Shown in pieces: positions 37,019 to 46,244 of a DNA stretch of 64,000 nucleotides (position 1 is the first letter of the stretch; the number at the start of each line of letters is the position of its first letter). The stretch is taken from contig NZ_CP012676.1 of NCBI RefSeq assembly GCF_001294575.1, forward strand, positions 496,001 through 560,000, written 5' to 3'. Made by a program: the position numbers and the translations under genes. The notes beneath the pieces were generated by a model, which was given only the letters and a program-made list of their open reading frames with translations, was not told the origin of the DNA and ran no database searches. This DNA comes from Pseudomonas versuta. GTDB lineage: Bacteria; Pseudomonadota; Gammaproteobacteria; Pseudomonadales; Pseudomonadaceae.

Positions 37019-38347
37019 AGGTTGGGTGAATGCCTCACGTACCAGTCCATGACGCTGCATTTTTTCATTCAGGGTGCGGCGTGGCAGTTGCAGTTCGTTG
37101 AGCACCGCCTTGATGTCGCCTTTATGCCGGGTGAGGGCGGCCCGCAGGCATTGCGCTTCAAAGGCTTCCTGCTGCGCCACGAGTGACTGGCCAGCATTGA
37201 TGTCTTCAAACTGCGGTTCGCTCAGGCCCAGGACGTCACGCTCCGCAACGTTGGCCAGTTCGCGCACGTTGCCAGGCCAGTCGTGGCTGAACAGGCGTGA
37301 CAGCTGTGGCCCGCTGAGTGGCCGCGGGGTGCGCCCCAGGCGTTCGGCCGCGGTGTGGGAAAAGTACTGGTACAACAGCGCAATATCTTCACGGCGTTCG
37401 CGCAGAGGTGCCAGGCGCAGCTCGGCCACTGTGAGGCGATAGGCCAGGTCTTCGCGAAAACGCCCGGCACGGGCTTCTTCGAGCAAGTCGGGCTTGGTGG
37501 CGGCAATCACCCGCAAATCAACCTTGATGCTCTGGTTGGAGCCCAGGCGCTCGAGTTTTTGCTCCTGCAGCACCCTCAGCAATTTGGCTTGCTGAGGCAG
37601 GGGCATGCTTTCGATTTCATCCAGAAACAAGGTGCCGCCATCGGCATACTCCAGTTTGCCGATACGTTTGCCCTGTGCGCCGGTGAACGCGCCACTTTCG
37701 TGACCGAACAATTCGGCCTCGAACAATTGTTCGGGGATCGCCGCGCAATTGAGCGCGACAAAAGGTTTATCGGCCCGTGGGCCAAAGTCATGCAGGCAGC
37801 GGGCGACCAGCTCCTTGCCGCTGCCGGTTTCGCCGCGGATCAGCACGTTGACCGGCAGCGGTGCCAGTTCGATCACCTGGCGGCGCAAGGTTTGCAGGCT
37901 GCGGGACACGCCGAGCAGGCGCCCGTCGATCTGCTGGCGCAGGTCTGCCTGTTCGTGCAACAGACGATTTTCCAGTACCAGCTGGCGCTTTTCCAGCGCG
38001 CGGCCAAGGCTACTCAGTAACGCTTCGGGGCTGAAAGGCTTTTCCAGAAAGTCATAAGCCCCGTCACGCATGGCTTCGACCGCCATTGGCACATCGCCAT
38101 GCCCGGTCAGGAGAATGACCGGCAGGTCCGGGTCCAGCTGCTGCAAGCGGGTCAACAGGGCCAGGCCACCCATCCCCGGCATGCGCACATCACTGACAAT
38201 CACTCCGGCGAAATGTGCGGGCAACTGGTTCAGGCAATCTTCCGCGCAACTGAACAACTGAACGTTAAAACCGCTGAGGCTCAACCATTGTTCAACGGCA
38301 CTGCGAATGCTGGCCTCATCATCGACCACGATCACCGAATTGAGCAT
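37013..38347 (-). CDS. dctD: Sigma-54-dependent response regulator, DctD/MifR type
   Basis: This 444-residue regulator has a receiver domain (D9-D10, phospho-acceptor D53 in VSDVRMPG), an AAA+ sigma-54 activation domain with Walker A GETGSGKE, the sigma-54-contact loop ESGAFTGA and Walker B GGTLFLDEI, and a Fis-type HTH at the end (LNELQLPRRTLNEKMQRHGL). DctD controls C4-dicarboxylate uptake; MifR is a close relative controlling alpha-ketoglutarate uptake. I cannot separate the two by sequence. It starts 3 bases after the kinase gene ends, and the palindromes upstream of kgtP and dctA are its candidate sites. Confidence 0.88.
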   Translation of the reverse strand: MLNSVIVVDDEASIRSAVEQWLSLSGFNVQLFSCAEDCLNQLPAHFAGVIVSDVRMPGMGGLALLTRLQQLDPDLPVILLTGHGDVPMAVEAMRDGAYDFLEKPFSPEALLSSLGRALEKRQLVLENRLLHEQADLRQQIDGRLLGVSRSLQTLRRQVIELAPLPVNVLIRGETGSGKELVARCLHDFGPRADKPFVALNCAAIPEQLFEAELFGHESGAFTGAQGKRIGKLEYADGGTLFLDEIESMPLPQQAKLLRVLQEQKLERLGSNQSIKVDLRVIAATKPDLLEEARAGRFREDLAYRLTVAELRLAPLRERREDIALLYQYFSHTAAERLGRTPRPLSGPQLSRLFSHDWPGNVRELANVAERDVLGLSEPQFEDINAGQSLVAQQEAFEAQCLRAALTRHKGDIKAVLNELQLPRRTLNEKMQRHGLVREAFTQPL

Positions 38348-38350
38348 GTT

Positions 38351-40105
38351 TCAAGATTCCTGTGCGATGGGCAGCGTCAGCGTGAAGAGCGCGCCATCAG
38401 CCTGATTGCAGGCAGTCAGGCGACCACCGATTTCGTGAACAATAGCGTAAGACACCGCCAGCCCCAGGCCTAAACCGTCTCCCACGGGTTTGGTGGTGAA
38501 AAAAGGATCGAATACTTTGCCCAGATGCTCCTCGCTGATTCCGCCACCGCTGTCGCTGACGGTCAGTTTCCATAGCTGCTGATCTGCTTCGATGCGGATG
38601 TGCAGAAGCTTGCGCGATTTATCGCGCATGGCATCCAGTGCGTTGCGCAGCAGGTTGATCAACACCTGCTCCAGGCGAATGGCATCGCCCCGTACCCATG
38701 CCGGGCGCACCAGATCAATCTGTAAATCAATCTCTTCGTCTTTCAGACGCGGTTCGAGCAACTGTAGGGATTGATCCACTACGGCGGCCAGATCAAGTCG
38801 TTCGCGCAAACCGCTTGGGCTTTGTCGGGCGTAGGTTTTGAGGTGGCCGGTGAGGGCGGCCATACGCGTCAGCATTTGCTCCAGAGGCACCAGTGCTTTA
38901 TAGGCATCGTCGATCCGGCCGTGATCGAGCAACAGGCGCAAGGAGGCCAGCTGCATGCGCTGAGCGGTTAACGGTTGATTGATTTCATGGGCCAGCGCCG
39001 CCGACATTTGCCCCAGCGCCGCGAGCTTGGCCGATTGCACCAGGCCATCCTGGGCGGTGCGCAAATCCCGGGTGCGGGCTTCTACCAGTTGCTCCAGTTC
39101 TTCACGATTACGCTGGCGCAAACGGCCCAGGCGCCAGCGCTGAAGTAAAAACAGGCCCGAAAATACCAGCGTCAACCACAGGCCGATGGCCGCGAGGGCG
39201 GCATTGCGGCTGTCCTCAGCTGCGACCACAGGGCGTCGTAACAGGTGCAAGGTCCAGCCTTCAGCGCTTAGCGGTAAAGATTCCCACAAGTAATCTGCCG
39301 GACCATTGGGGGCGTCGACGCGGGTCAGAAAGCTGTTTTCGGCAAAACTGCGCAAGGTGCGGGTTTTGAGCAGCGTCAGCGGCTGGTTGTGATACTGGCG
39401 GGTGATGGATATTTCGCTGCGATCACTGTCATTCAGCGGCCGCAGCATGCGGTAACGCCAGCCCGGCTGATTGGCAATGAACACAATGCCCCGGGCATCG
39501 CTGACCAGCAGTGTGTCGTTACCGTGATTCCACTCCCGCTCCAGCTGCGGGAACTCCAGCTTGACCACCATCGCCCCGGAGAATTGACCGTTGGCATCGA
39601 GTACCGCACTGGACAGAAAATACCCCGGAATGCCGCTGGTCACGCCCACCGCATAAAAACGTCCGGAGCCCTGGCTGCGGGTCTGGCTGAAGTAAGGTCG
39701 AAAGCCATAGTTATGGCCCACATAACTGTTGGAGGTGTTCCAGTTGCTGGCTGCCACCGCCAGTCCGGTCCTGTCGAGCAGCTCCAGAGTCGAGGACTGT
39801 GCCGCGCCATTGATGCGTTCGAGTTTTTGATTGAGCGCTGCTTGCACTTTAGGGGTGATGGGAGCACTCAGGGCTTCGACCAGTTCGGAATCCAGCGCCA
39901 GCACGGCGGGTAAAGCCCGATAACGCTCAATCAGGGTATGCAGCGAATTGGCATACAGGCTCAGTTGCTCGGGGCCACGCCGCACGCTTTCTTCCAGAGC
40001 ATGCTGCTCAGCCTTATGCATGGCCCAGCCGCCAGCTACCGCGGCTCCGGCCAGAATCAACGCGCAGTACAGCGCCAGATGCAGGGCACGAGAGGTTACC
40101 GGCAT
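38351..40105 (-). CDS. dctB: Sensor histidine kinase, DctB/MifS type
   Basis: This 584-residue inner-membrane kinase has a helix near residues 8-26, a periplasmic tandem PAS/Cache sensor domain to about 290 ([20 protein letters not shown]), a second helix near 300-320, a coiled linker, a HisKA-like domain with the His in [13 protein letters not shown], and an ATPase domain ([14 protein letters not shown]). This is the DctB architecture, which binds C4-dicarboxylates outside the membrane. Its start overlaps the end of pcpS by 10 bases, and dctD follows directly. Confidence 0.88.
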   Translation of the reverse strand: MPVTSRALHLALYCALILAGAAVAGGWAMHKAEQHALEESVRRGPEQLSLYANSLHTLIERYRALPAVLALDSELVEALSAPITPKVQAALNQKLERINGAAQSSTLELLDRTGLAVAASNWNTSNSYVGHNYGFRPYFSQTRSQGSGRFYAVGVTSGIPGYFLSSAVLDANGQFSGAMVVKLEFPQLEREWNHGNDTLLVSDARGIVFIANQPGWRYRMLRPLNDSDRSEISITRQYHNQPLTLLKTRTLRSFAENSFLTRVDAPNGPADYLWESLPLSAEGWTLHLLRRPVVAAEDSRNAALAAIGLWLTLVFSGLFLLQRWRLGRLRQRNREELEQLVEARTRDLRTAQDGLVQSAKLAALGQMSAALAHEINQPLTAQRMQLASLRLLLDHGRIDDAYKALVPLEQMLTRMAALTGHLKTYARQSPSGLRERLDLAAVVDQSLQLLEPRLKDEEIDLQIDLVRPAWVRGDAIRLEQVLINLLRNALDAMRDKSRKLLHIRIEADQQLWKLTVSDSGGGISEEHLGKVFDPFFTTKPVGDGLGLGLAVSYAIVHEIGGRLTACNQADGALFTLTLPIAQES

Positions 40106-40845
40106 GGTGGCAAGTCGTGTGCAGCCCTGATCGCCACCACACTCAGCAATTGCCCTTGATACAGGCCGAACTGCGCATCCAGCTCACGGCCCTCATGCCA
40201 TTCAGGCGACAGGTCAGTGAGCAGACGCAGGCGCACATGGCCTTCCCGTGTCCAGCTCAGCACTTGCGCATGCTCAAAGTAAAAGCGTTTTTGCACCAAA
40301 GGGAAGAGCGCCTTGAACAGGCTTTCCTTGACCGAAAAAGTCAGCGTCACCAGCAGCGAAATGTCTTCAACAGACCCGTCAGCCATGGCCTGAAGCTCAT
40401 CAGGAGTGAGGATCTCCCTGGCCAGACGCTGGGCGCGCTCGGTACTGAGCATGTTTTCCAAGTCCATGCCCAACCCTTGCCACTCGCTTTTAAGCGCAAC
40501 AATGGCAGCCGCTGTGCCATGGCTGTGTGTGATTGCCCCGCTGATGTGTGCTGGCCATATCGGGGCGCGATCTTCGCCTATCGGCGGAATGGCGCGGGTG
40601 CCGTCCAACTGCAGCAAAGCGGCGCGGGCGCACACTCGGCCGGCCAGAAATTCGGTTTGGCGTTTGGCCACAGAGCGTTGAATACTTGCGGGGATCTCAA
40701 TGGCACTGCGCGCAAAATCGTCAGGCGTGAATTGGGCGGGGTTGAAACCGGTGCTGAACCACACGCAGCCGGGCAGCGCTTGGGGCAAGGGCCATTCGTC
40801 ACGCAGGGGGGTGCAGCAGGCAGGCAATGCGGGGAGTCGGTTCAT
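40096..40845 (-). CDS. pcpS: 4'-phosphopantetheinyl transferase PcpS-like
   Basis: This 249-residue Sfp/EntD-type enzyme activates carrier proteins by attaching phosphopantetheine from CoA. Motifs: an arginine-containing KRQTEFLAGRVCARAAL, the Mg-binding GLGMDLENM, and the catalytic FSVKESLFKALFP. P. aeruginosa has a single PcpS serving both fatty acid and siderophore/peptide synthesis, and this is the likely counterpart. ATG 40845 gives the usual length. Being first in an operon with dctB and dctD is unusual functionally, and coupling may be positional only. Confidence 0.9.
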   Translation of the reverse strand: MNRLPALPACCTPLRDEWPLPQALPGCVWFSTGFNPAQFTPDDFARSAIEIPASIQRSVAKRQTEFLAGRVCARAALLQLDGTRAIPPIGEDRAPIWPAHISGAITHSHGTAAAIVALKSEWQGLGMDLENMLSTERAQRLAREILTPDELQAMADGSVEDISLLVTLTFSVKESLFKALFPLVQKRFYFEHAQVLSWTREGHVRLRLLTDLSPEWHEGRELDAQFGLYQGQLLSVVAIRAAHDLPPCR

Positions 40846-40883
40846 GCCGGGCATTTTGCAGGCTGGCGGCCATGCTGTGCAAT

Positions 40884-40901
40884 TGTTCAGAGTATGTTCA
40901 G
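40884..40901 (+). promoter_or_regulatory. PhoP-box-like direct repeat upstream of phoP
   Basis: TGTTCAG is repeated at 40884 and 40895, an 11-base period as in PhoP boxes of the (T/G)GTTTA-N5-(T/G)GTTTA type. Its position 80-97 bases before phoP fits autoregulation. It also lies upstream of the divergent pcpS. Confidence 0.6.
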
Positions 40902-40980
40902 GGCGCACGACATACTGTGTGTGGCTAAGCTATACAGGACAAACGTCCTTCAAGACGCGGATTCTGCTTGGGAGAGCGCA

Positions 40981-41658
40981 ATGAAATTGCTGGTGGTTGA
41001 AGATGAGGCGTTGTTGCGCCATCACTTGCAAACCCGTCTGACCGAAAATGGCCATGTGGTCGAGGCAGTGGCCAATGCCGAAGAGGCGTTGTACCAGACC
41101 GGGCAGTTCAATCATGATTTGGCGATGATTGACCTTGGATTGCCGGGTCTGGGCGGTCTTGAGCTGATTCGCGAGCTGCGCAAGCGGGGCAAGACTTTCC
41201 CGATCCTGATTCTCACTGCACGTGGCAACTGGCAAGACAAGGTTGAAGGGCTGGCTGCCGGCGCTGACGATTACGTAGTCAAGCCGTTCCAGTTCGAAGA
41301 GCTGGAAGCACGTCTGAATGCGTTGCTGCGTCGTTCCAGTGGTTTTACCCAGTCAACCATTGTCGCTGGCGAACTGGTGTTGGACATCAATCGCAAGCAA
41401 GCAGTGCTGGAGGGCGAACCCCTTGCGCTGACTGCCTATGAGTACCGGATACTGGAATACCTGATGCGCCATCACCAGCAGGTGGTGGCCAAGGACCGAT
41501 TGATGGAACAGCTGTACCCGGATGACGAGGAGCGTGATCCGAATGTGATCGAGGTGCTGGTCGGGCGCCTGCGACGCAAGCTTGAGGGGGCAAACGGCTT
41601 TAAGCCAATCGATACGGTGCGCGGTTTGGGGTACCTGTTTACTGAGCGCTGTCGTTGA
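40981..41658 (+). CDS. phoP: Response regulator PhoP
   Basis: This 225-residue OmpR-type regulator has a receiver domain (E7-D8, phospho-acceptor D51 in MIDLGLPG, KPFQFEELEARL) and a winged-helix C-terminus (DPNVIEVLVGRLRRKLEG; IDTVRGLGYLFTER). With PhoQ it responds to low Mg2+ and cationic peptides and controls LPS modification. Its stop overlaps the phoQ start, and a PhoP-box-like repeat upstream suggests autoregulation. oprH, which precedes phoP in P. aeruginosa, is absent here. Confidence 0.93.
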   Translation: MKLLVVEDEALLRHHLQTRLTENGHVVEAVANAEEALYQTGQFNHDLAMIDLGLPGLGGLELIRELRKRGKTFPILILTARGNWQDKVEGLAAGADDYVVKPFQFEELEARLNALLRRSSGFTQSTIVAGELVLDINRKQAVLEGEPLALTAYEYRILEYLMRHHQQVVAKDRLMEQLYPDDEERDPNVIEVLVGRLRRKLEGANGFKPIDTVRGLGYLFTERCR

Positions 41659-43001
41659 TCCGTTCGCTTCGGGTTCGATTGATGCTGGCGGCCACACTGT
41701 TGGCCGTTCTCTTTATGCTCGCGCTATTGCCGGCGATGCAAGGGGCGTTCAGCCTGGCGCTCAAGGATGCCATCGAGCAACGCTTGGCATCCGATGTGAG
41801 CACTCTGATCTCGGCGGCCAGGGTTGAAAAAAACCATCTGAAAATGCCGGCTCTGCTTCCGGACGAGGAACTCAACCTGCCTGACAGCAGGATGCTCGGC
41901 TATATCTATGACCGCGAGGGCCATCTGGTCTGGCGCTCGCGGGCCACGCAAGAAGAATCCATAAACTACAAACCACGCTACGACGGGCGTGGTAACGAGT
42001 TTGCGAGTATTCGCGAAGACAATGGCGAAGAGTTTTTTGTCTACGATGTCGAGGTCAAGTTGCTCGGTGGCAAAAGTGCGGCTTTCAGTTTTGTAGCCCT
42101 GCAACCGATGCGTGAATACAACCTGACGCTGGCCGGGCTGCAAGAAAACCTCTATATGGGGTTTGGCGCAGCCTTGGGTGTGCTACTGGCACTGCTCTGG
42201 ATTGGATTGACTTGGGGGTTACGTGCCTTGCGACGTTTGAGTCAGGAGTTGGACCAGATTGAAACCGGCGAGCGCGATAGCCTCAGCGAACAACATCCCC
42301 GCGAACTGTTGCGTCTGACCGGCTCATTAAACCGCTTGCTGCAAAGTGAGCGCGAGCAGCGTACCCGTTACCGCGATTCTCTTGACGATCTGGCCCACAG
42401 TCTGAAAACCCCGCTGGCGGTGTTGCAAGGGGTCAGTGAAAGCATGGCCCAGCGCCCGGAGGATCGTGAGCAGGCCTGGGTGCTGCAAAACCAGATCGAG
42501 CGCATGAACCAGCAAATCAGCTACCAGTTGCAGCGCGCCAGCTTGCGCAAGAGCGGTCTGGTGCGTCATCAGGTGGAACTGCTGCCGGTGGTTGAAAGCC
42601 TGTGCAACACCCTGGACAAGGTATACCGCGACAAACAGGTCAAGGTCAGCTGTGACATACCGCCTCTGAGCCATGTACCCATTGAACAGAATGCGCTGCT
42701 GGAGTTACTGGGTAACTTGCTGGAAAACGCCTATCGGTTGTGTCTTGGACAAGTTCGCATCAGCCTGCATCGCAACGCTCACGGGGTTGAAGTCTGCGTT
42801 GAAGACGATGGCCCCGGCGTCCCTCCTGATCAGCGCGCCCGCATCTTGCGCCGTGGTGAACGTCTGGATCGCCAGCATCCCGGGCAAGGTATCGGGCTGG
42901 CAGTGGTCAAGGACATCATCGAAAGCTACGACGCTATACTGACTCTGGATGACTCGTCGCTGGGCGGGGCGGCATTCCGGATTCATTTTCCGGCGTTGTG
43001 A
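41655..43001 (+). CDS. phoQ: Sensor kinase PhoQ
   Basis: This 448-residue inner-membrane kinase has helices near 9-30 and 165-187, a periplasmic domain with acidic stretches (LPDEELNLPDSRM; REDNGEEFFVYD), HAMP, a phospho-acceptor His in DDLAHSLKTPLAVLQ, and an ATPase domain (GNLLENAYR, GQGIGLAVVKD). The start is TTG 41655, overlapping the phoP stop by four bases; the resulting N-terminus MIRSLRVRLML agrees with known pseudomonad PhoQ. An internal ATG nine codons later would cut into the first helix region. Confidence 0.93.
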   Translation: MIRSLRVRLMLAATLLAVLFMLALLPAMQGAFSLALKDAIEQRLASDVSTLISAARVEKNHLKMPALLPDEELNLPDSRMLGYIYDREGHLVWRSRATQEESINYKPRYDGRGNEFASIREDNGEEFFVYDVEVKLLGGKSAAFSFVALQPMREYNLTLAGLQENLYMGFGAALGVLLALLWIGLTWGLRALRRLSQELDQIETGERDSLSEQHPRELLRLTGSLNRLLQSEREQRTRYRDSLDDLAHSLKTPLAVLQGVSESMAQRPEDREQAWVLQNQIERMNQQISYQLQRASLRKSGLVRHQVELLPVVESLCNTLDKVYRDKQVKVSCDIPPLSHVPIEQNALLELLGNLLENAYRLCLGQVRISLHRNAHGVEVCVEDDGPGVPPDQRARILRRGERLDRQHPGQGIGLAVVKDIIESYDAILTLDDSSLGGAAFRIHFPAL

Positions 43002-43007
43002 TACATC

Positions 43008-43067
43008 CTGCAGGGGCGGGCAGTCTGCTAACGGGTTGAAAAGATCGCGAGTAGCTGGCTCCTGCAG
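43008..43067. repeat. REP-like palindrome
   Basis: CTGCAGGGGCGGGCAG and TAGCTGGCTCCTGCAG-type inverted ends enclose GAAAAGATCGCGAG. It is a diverged member of the REP family, directly after phoQ. Confidence 0.6.
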
Positions 43068-43086
43068 TTAGATGTGTTCTGTTTAA

Positions 43087-43141
43087 GGCGGATATCCGCC
43101 ATCTACCCCGTCATACCCCTTCGATAAGGCGGAAACCCGCC
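43087..43141. promoter_or_regulatory. Paired upstream activator sites of dctA (GGCGG-N4-CCGCC x2)
   Basis: GGCGGATATCCGCC (43087-43100) and GGCGGAAACCCGCC (43128-43141) lie 78-132 bases upstream of the sigma-54 promoter. Centres are 41 bp apart, about four helical turns. They match the pair upstream of the kgtP-like gene. Confidence 0.75.
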
Positions 43142-43218
43142 AACTCCTGTCCTGCACAACCTGTCCGCACTTCCCCCCAGAGCCAGGCTCCACAGCCATG
43201 CGGGGCTTTTGTCCAATG

Positions 43219-43234
43219 TGGCCCGCGCCTTGCA
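43219..43234 (+). promoter_or_regulatory. Sigma-54 promoter of dctA
   Basis: TGGCCCGCGCCTTGCA fits TGGCAC-N5-TTGCA with a single mismatch and correct spacing. It lies about 135 bases upstream of the dctA start, consistent with RpoN-dependent dctA expression known in Pseudomonas. Confidence 0.85.
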
Positions 43235-43369
43235 AAGTGTGTTGCGAGAGGTCTGCCGTTAGAGCAGCTCAACACAACAAATCCCTCCAAGTACAGGAGG
43301 GTTCGCGCTTTGGGTATCACCGGTCTCAGATGGAATGACGACTGAGTGATGCACTTGAGGAACTTTGCA

Positions 43370-44704
43370 ATGACGACTCGTCAGCCACTGTACAAATCCC
43401 TGTATTTGCAAGTGATCGTAGCGATTGCTATCGGTATTTTGCTGGGCCATTACTACCCGGAAACCGGCGTAGCGCTCAAACCCTTGGGTGATGGCTTCAT
43501 CAAACTGATCAAGATGGTTATCGCGCCAATTATTTTCTGTACGGTGGTGAGCGGTATCGCCGGTATGCAGAGCATGAAGTCGGTCGGCAAGACCGGTGGT
43601 TATGCCTTGCTCTACTTTGAAGTGGTATCAACCATCGCCCTGTTGATCGGGCTGGTTGTGGTGAACGTGGTTCAACCGGGCGCGGGCATGCACATTGATG
43701 TGGCTACCCTGGACGCCTCCAAAGTAGCGGCCTATGTGACTGCCGGTGCGGACCAGAGCATCGTTGGCTTCATCCTTAACGTGATCCCTTCGACCATCGT
43801 GGGCGCGTTTGCCAACGGCGACATCCTGCAAGTGCTGATGTTCTCGGTGATCTTCGGTTTCGCTCTGCACCGCTTGGGTGCTTACGGCAAGCCGGTGCTG
43901 GACTTCATCGATCGCTTCGCCCACGTGATGTTCAACATCATCAACATGATCATGAAATTGGCGCCCCTGGGTGCGCTGGGTGCCATGGCCTTCACCATCG
44001 GTGCCTACGGTGTGGGTTCGCTGGTGCAGTTGGGTCAGTTGATGATCTGTTTCTACATCACGTGCGTGTTGTTCGTACTGGTCGTTCTGGGCAGCATCGC
44101 TCGTGCTCACGGCTTCAGCGTACTCAAGCTGATTCGCTACATACGTGAAGAACTGCTGATCGTCCTGGGCACCTCCTCGTCCGAATCGGCCCTGCCACGC
44201 ATGCTGGTGAAGATGGAGCGTCTGGGCGCGAAGAAGTCGGTTGTGGGTCTGGTCATTCCGACCGGCTACTCGTTCAACCTTGATGGCACCTCGATCTACC
44301 TGACCATGGCTGCAGTGTTTATTGCCCAGGCAACTGACACGCACATGGACATCACCCACCAGATCACTCTGCTGCTGGTGTTGTTGCTGTCGTCCAAAGG
44401 CGCCGCTGGCGTCACCGGTAGTGGCTTTATCGTGCTGGCTGCGACCTTGTCGGCTGTAGGCCACTTGCCGGTTGCCGGTCTGGCGCTGATCCTGGGTATC
44501 GACCGCTTCATGTCCGAAGCCCGTGCCCTGACCAACCTGATTGGTAACGCGGTCGCCACGCTGGTGGTTGCCAAGTGGGTCAAAGAACTGGACGAAGACA
44601 AGCTCCAGATCGAGCTCAACTCCGGTGGTAGCCCGTTGAATGACATGCGTCCTGCCGACGATCTGGGGGTGGCTGAAGGCCCGGCCCCGGAGCTGTCGAA
44701 GTAA
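43370..44704 (+). CDS. dctA: C4-dicarboxylate transporter DctA
   Basis: This 444-residue inner-membrane symporter belongs to the dicarboxylate/amino acid:cation (DAACS) family. Hallmarks: [19 protein letters not shown], the re-entrant serine-rich [30 protein letters not shown] and the C-terminal [18 protein letters not shown]. These match DctA rather than GltP. It imports succinate, fumarate and malate. GAGG lies 9 bases before ATG 43370. Sigma-54 promoter and paired palindromes upstream imply DctD control. A terminator follows. Confidence 0.94.
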   Translation: MTTRQPLYKSLYLQVIVAIAIGILLGHYYPETGVALKPLGDGFIKLIKMVIAPIIFCTVVSGIAGMQSMKSVGKTGGYALLYFEVVSTIALLIGLVVVNVVQPGAGMHIDVATLDASKVAAYVTAGADQSIVGFILNVIPSTIVGAFANGDILQVLMFSVIFGFALHRLGAYGKPVLDFIDRFAHVMFNIINMIMKLAPLGALGAMAFTIGAYGVGSLVQLGQLMICFYITCVLFVLVVLGSIARAHGFSVLKLIRYIREELLIVLGTSSSESALPRMLVKMERLGAKKSVVGLVIPTGYSFNLDGTSIYLTMAAVFIAQATDTHMDITHQITLLLVLLLSSKGAAGVTGSGFIVLAATLSAVGHLPVAGLALILGIDRFMSEARALTNLIGNAVATLVVAKWVKELDEDKLQIELNSGGSPLNDMRPADDLGVAEGPAPELSK

Positions 44705-44716
44705 ATTCAGGCGCAT

Positions 44717-44746
44717 AAAAAACCCATCTTCGGATGGGTTTTTTTA
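44717..44746. terminator. Bidirectional terminator between dctA and sprT
   Basis: AAAAAACCCATC-TTCG-GATGGGTTTTTTT is flanked by A and T runs, so it can stop transcription of both convergent genes. Confidence 0.93.
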
Positions 44747-44753
44747 TGACCGT

Positions 44754-45248
44754 TTATTCGACTCGGGTTTCACCGCTGAACACCAGGGTGTTTCGGCAGC
44801 GACGGCACAGATAGCCGCGGCCTTGCTTGACCAGTCCATGGCGTTGGGCTGAAAACGCAAAATCGCTGTTCGGGCAAGGGCAGCGGTAGATGTAGCGCGT
44901 GACGCTACGGCGCTTGATGGCATAGGTATGACAGCGATTGGGCGGCAGTTCGTACACTCCGCGCATGATCAATTGCCATTCTTCGCCATGGGGCGTGATG
45001 CGGTCGCCAAACAGCTGGTGGGCGATCAAATGCGCGACTTCGTGAGCGACAGTCTGCTTGAGGAAGTCTTCGCTGTTTTCGCGGTACAGCTGTGGATTGA
45101 AGCGCAGCAGGTTTTCGTGCAAATGCGCGACACCGGCTTTTTGTCCACGCAGCTTGAGGCTGACTACGGGGCGTTTGAAAGGGCGTTTGAAAAATACTTC
45201 GGCTTGTTGGAAACAGTCTTCGACGCGGGTATTGAGCAACTCGGGCAT
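44754..45248 (-). CDS. sprT: SprT-family zinc metalloprotease-like protein
   Basis: This 164-residue protein has the zinc-binding HEVAHLIAHQLFG near residue 68 and a C-terminal zinc-ribbon-like set of cysteines (YRCPCPNSDF; YLCRRCRNTLV). SprT-like proteins share the fold of eukaryotic Spartan, but the bacterial function is unsettled. ATG 45248 is preferred to an upstream in-frame ATG that adds 23 residues without similarity. It is convergent with dctA. Confidence 0.9.
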   Translation of the reverse strand: MPELLNTRVEDCFQQAEVFFKRPFKRPVVSLKLRGQKAGVAHLHENLLRFNPQLYRENSEDFLKQTVAHEVAHLIAHQLFGDRITPHGEEWQLIMRGVYELPPNRCHTYAIKRRSVTRYIYRCPCPNSDFAFSAQRHGLVKQGRGYLCRRCRNTLVFSGETRVE

Positions 45249-45337
45249 GCGGTTCGGTTCTCCAGAGCCGGCGATTATGCCGCAATCGGGAGGGGTTCCG
45301 AAGCTGATAGCGCCCAATGGTCATTCAACCATCCGGT

Positions 45338-45363
45338 CTCTGCAGGAGCGCGCTCCTGCAGAG
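45338..45363. repeat. Perfect 26-bp palindrome, REP-derived
   Basis: CTCTGCAGGAGCG and its exact reverse complement CGCTCCTGCAGAG abut without a loop. It looks like a REP whose central part was lost. It lies between sprT and the Yip1-family gene. Confidence 0.75.
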
Positions 45364-45373
45364 GGTTGGTCTT

Positions 45374-45976
45374 TCAGTTTGTATAGATTGGTCCTACGCC
45401 CAGGCCCCAGATGATCACGGTAAATGCCATGATCGCCACCAACACCACCAGGCCGACTGCCAGTACTGAACTGGAAAACAAAAAGCCTTCATCCGGGTCG
45501 ATGTTCATAAAGGTCGGCAAGCCGACGTACAACAAGTACACGGTGTAACAAATGGCTGCGGTACCGACCAACATGCCCAGCCACATATGCGGATACAGAG
45601 CTGCCAGCCCCCCGATAAACAGGGGTGTGGCGGTATAGGTGGCAAAGGCGATACAACGCGCCATGCTCGGTTGAGCATCGTAAGTACGTGCCATCCAGTG
45701 GATAAAGGCGCCCATTACACCTACGCCTGCCAGCATCGCTATGTAAGACATCAAGGTCATCCACAGCGCGCTGTCGGTTGTCAGCATCACCGCTGCACGG
45801 CTGCCGATGGACCAGCCGACCCGGGTGGTGCCAATAAACGCTGAAATGGCCGGTATGGCGGCCAGAATAAGTGTGTGCGTGAAGTACATATGGCCAATGC
45901 TTTCTTCTGCATCGCCACGTATTTCACGCCACTCTTGATCAGGGTGGGTGAAAAGCCCTACAACGTGATGGATCAT
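45374..45976 (-). CDS. Yip1-domain membrane protein
   Basis: This 200-residue inner-membrane protein has a cytoplasmic N-terminus (MIHHVVGLFTHPDQEWREIR, typical of bacterial Yip1/DUF1282-like proteins) and five helices: near 37-50, 70-95, 112-128, 132-150 and 170-193. The function is unknown. It is a single gene, divergent from ttcA with 268 bases between starts, and followed by a REP-derived palindrome. Confidence 0.82.
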   Translation of the reverse strand: MIHHVVGLFTHPDQEWREIRGDAEESIGHMYFTHTLILAAIPAISAFIGTTRVGWSIGSRAAVMLTTDSALWMTLMSYIAMLAGVGVMGAFIHWMARTYDAQPSMARCIAFATYTATPLFIGGLAALYPHMWLGMLVGTAAICYTVYLLYVGLPTFMNIDPDEGFLFSSSVLAVGLVVLVAIMAFTVIIWGLGVGPIYTN

Positions 45977-46244
45977 GGCTGTCGCTCCTATAAAAGACGC
46001 ATCGCCCCCCAGTGGGACACGTGCCGGTCGCGCAGCCAGATCATGTGTTCAGTACGTAGGCATGCGGCCTAATTCGCAGTATAGGAAACCTGCTACCCAA
46101 TGAGCCCGGCCCGTTAGAGCATATTGCGCTGTCAGGCCTGCGCTTATCGCGTTGAAGTCTTTAGCCCGGTCAGGGGCTTCGTGTGGCAGGTTTTTTTCAG
46201 TAAAATCCCCGGTTTTTCGTCTTAACTCGCGGATTTGAAGCGCT

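Noticed and set aside
43346..44704. Glutamate:H+ symporter GltP as the identity of the DAACS gene
   Set aside because: The sequence and the sigma-54 promoter with paired operators fit DctA better.
43628..44716. Long open frame antisense to dctA
   Set aside because: It is fully overlapped by dctA, which has family motifs and promoter structure. The antisense product looks like shadow composition.
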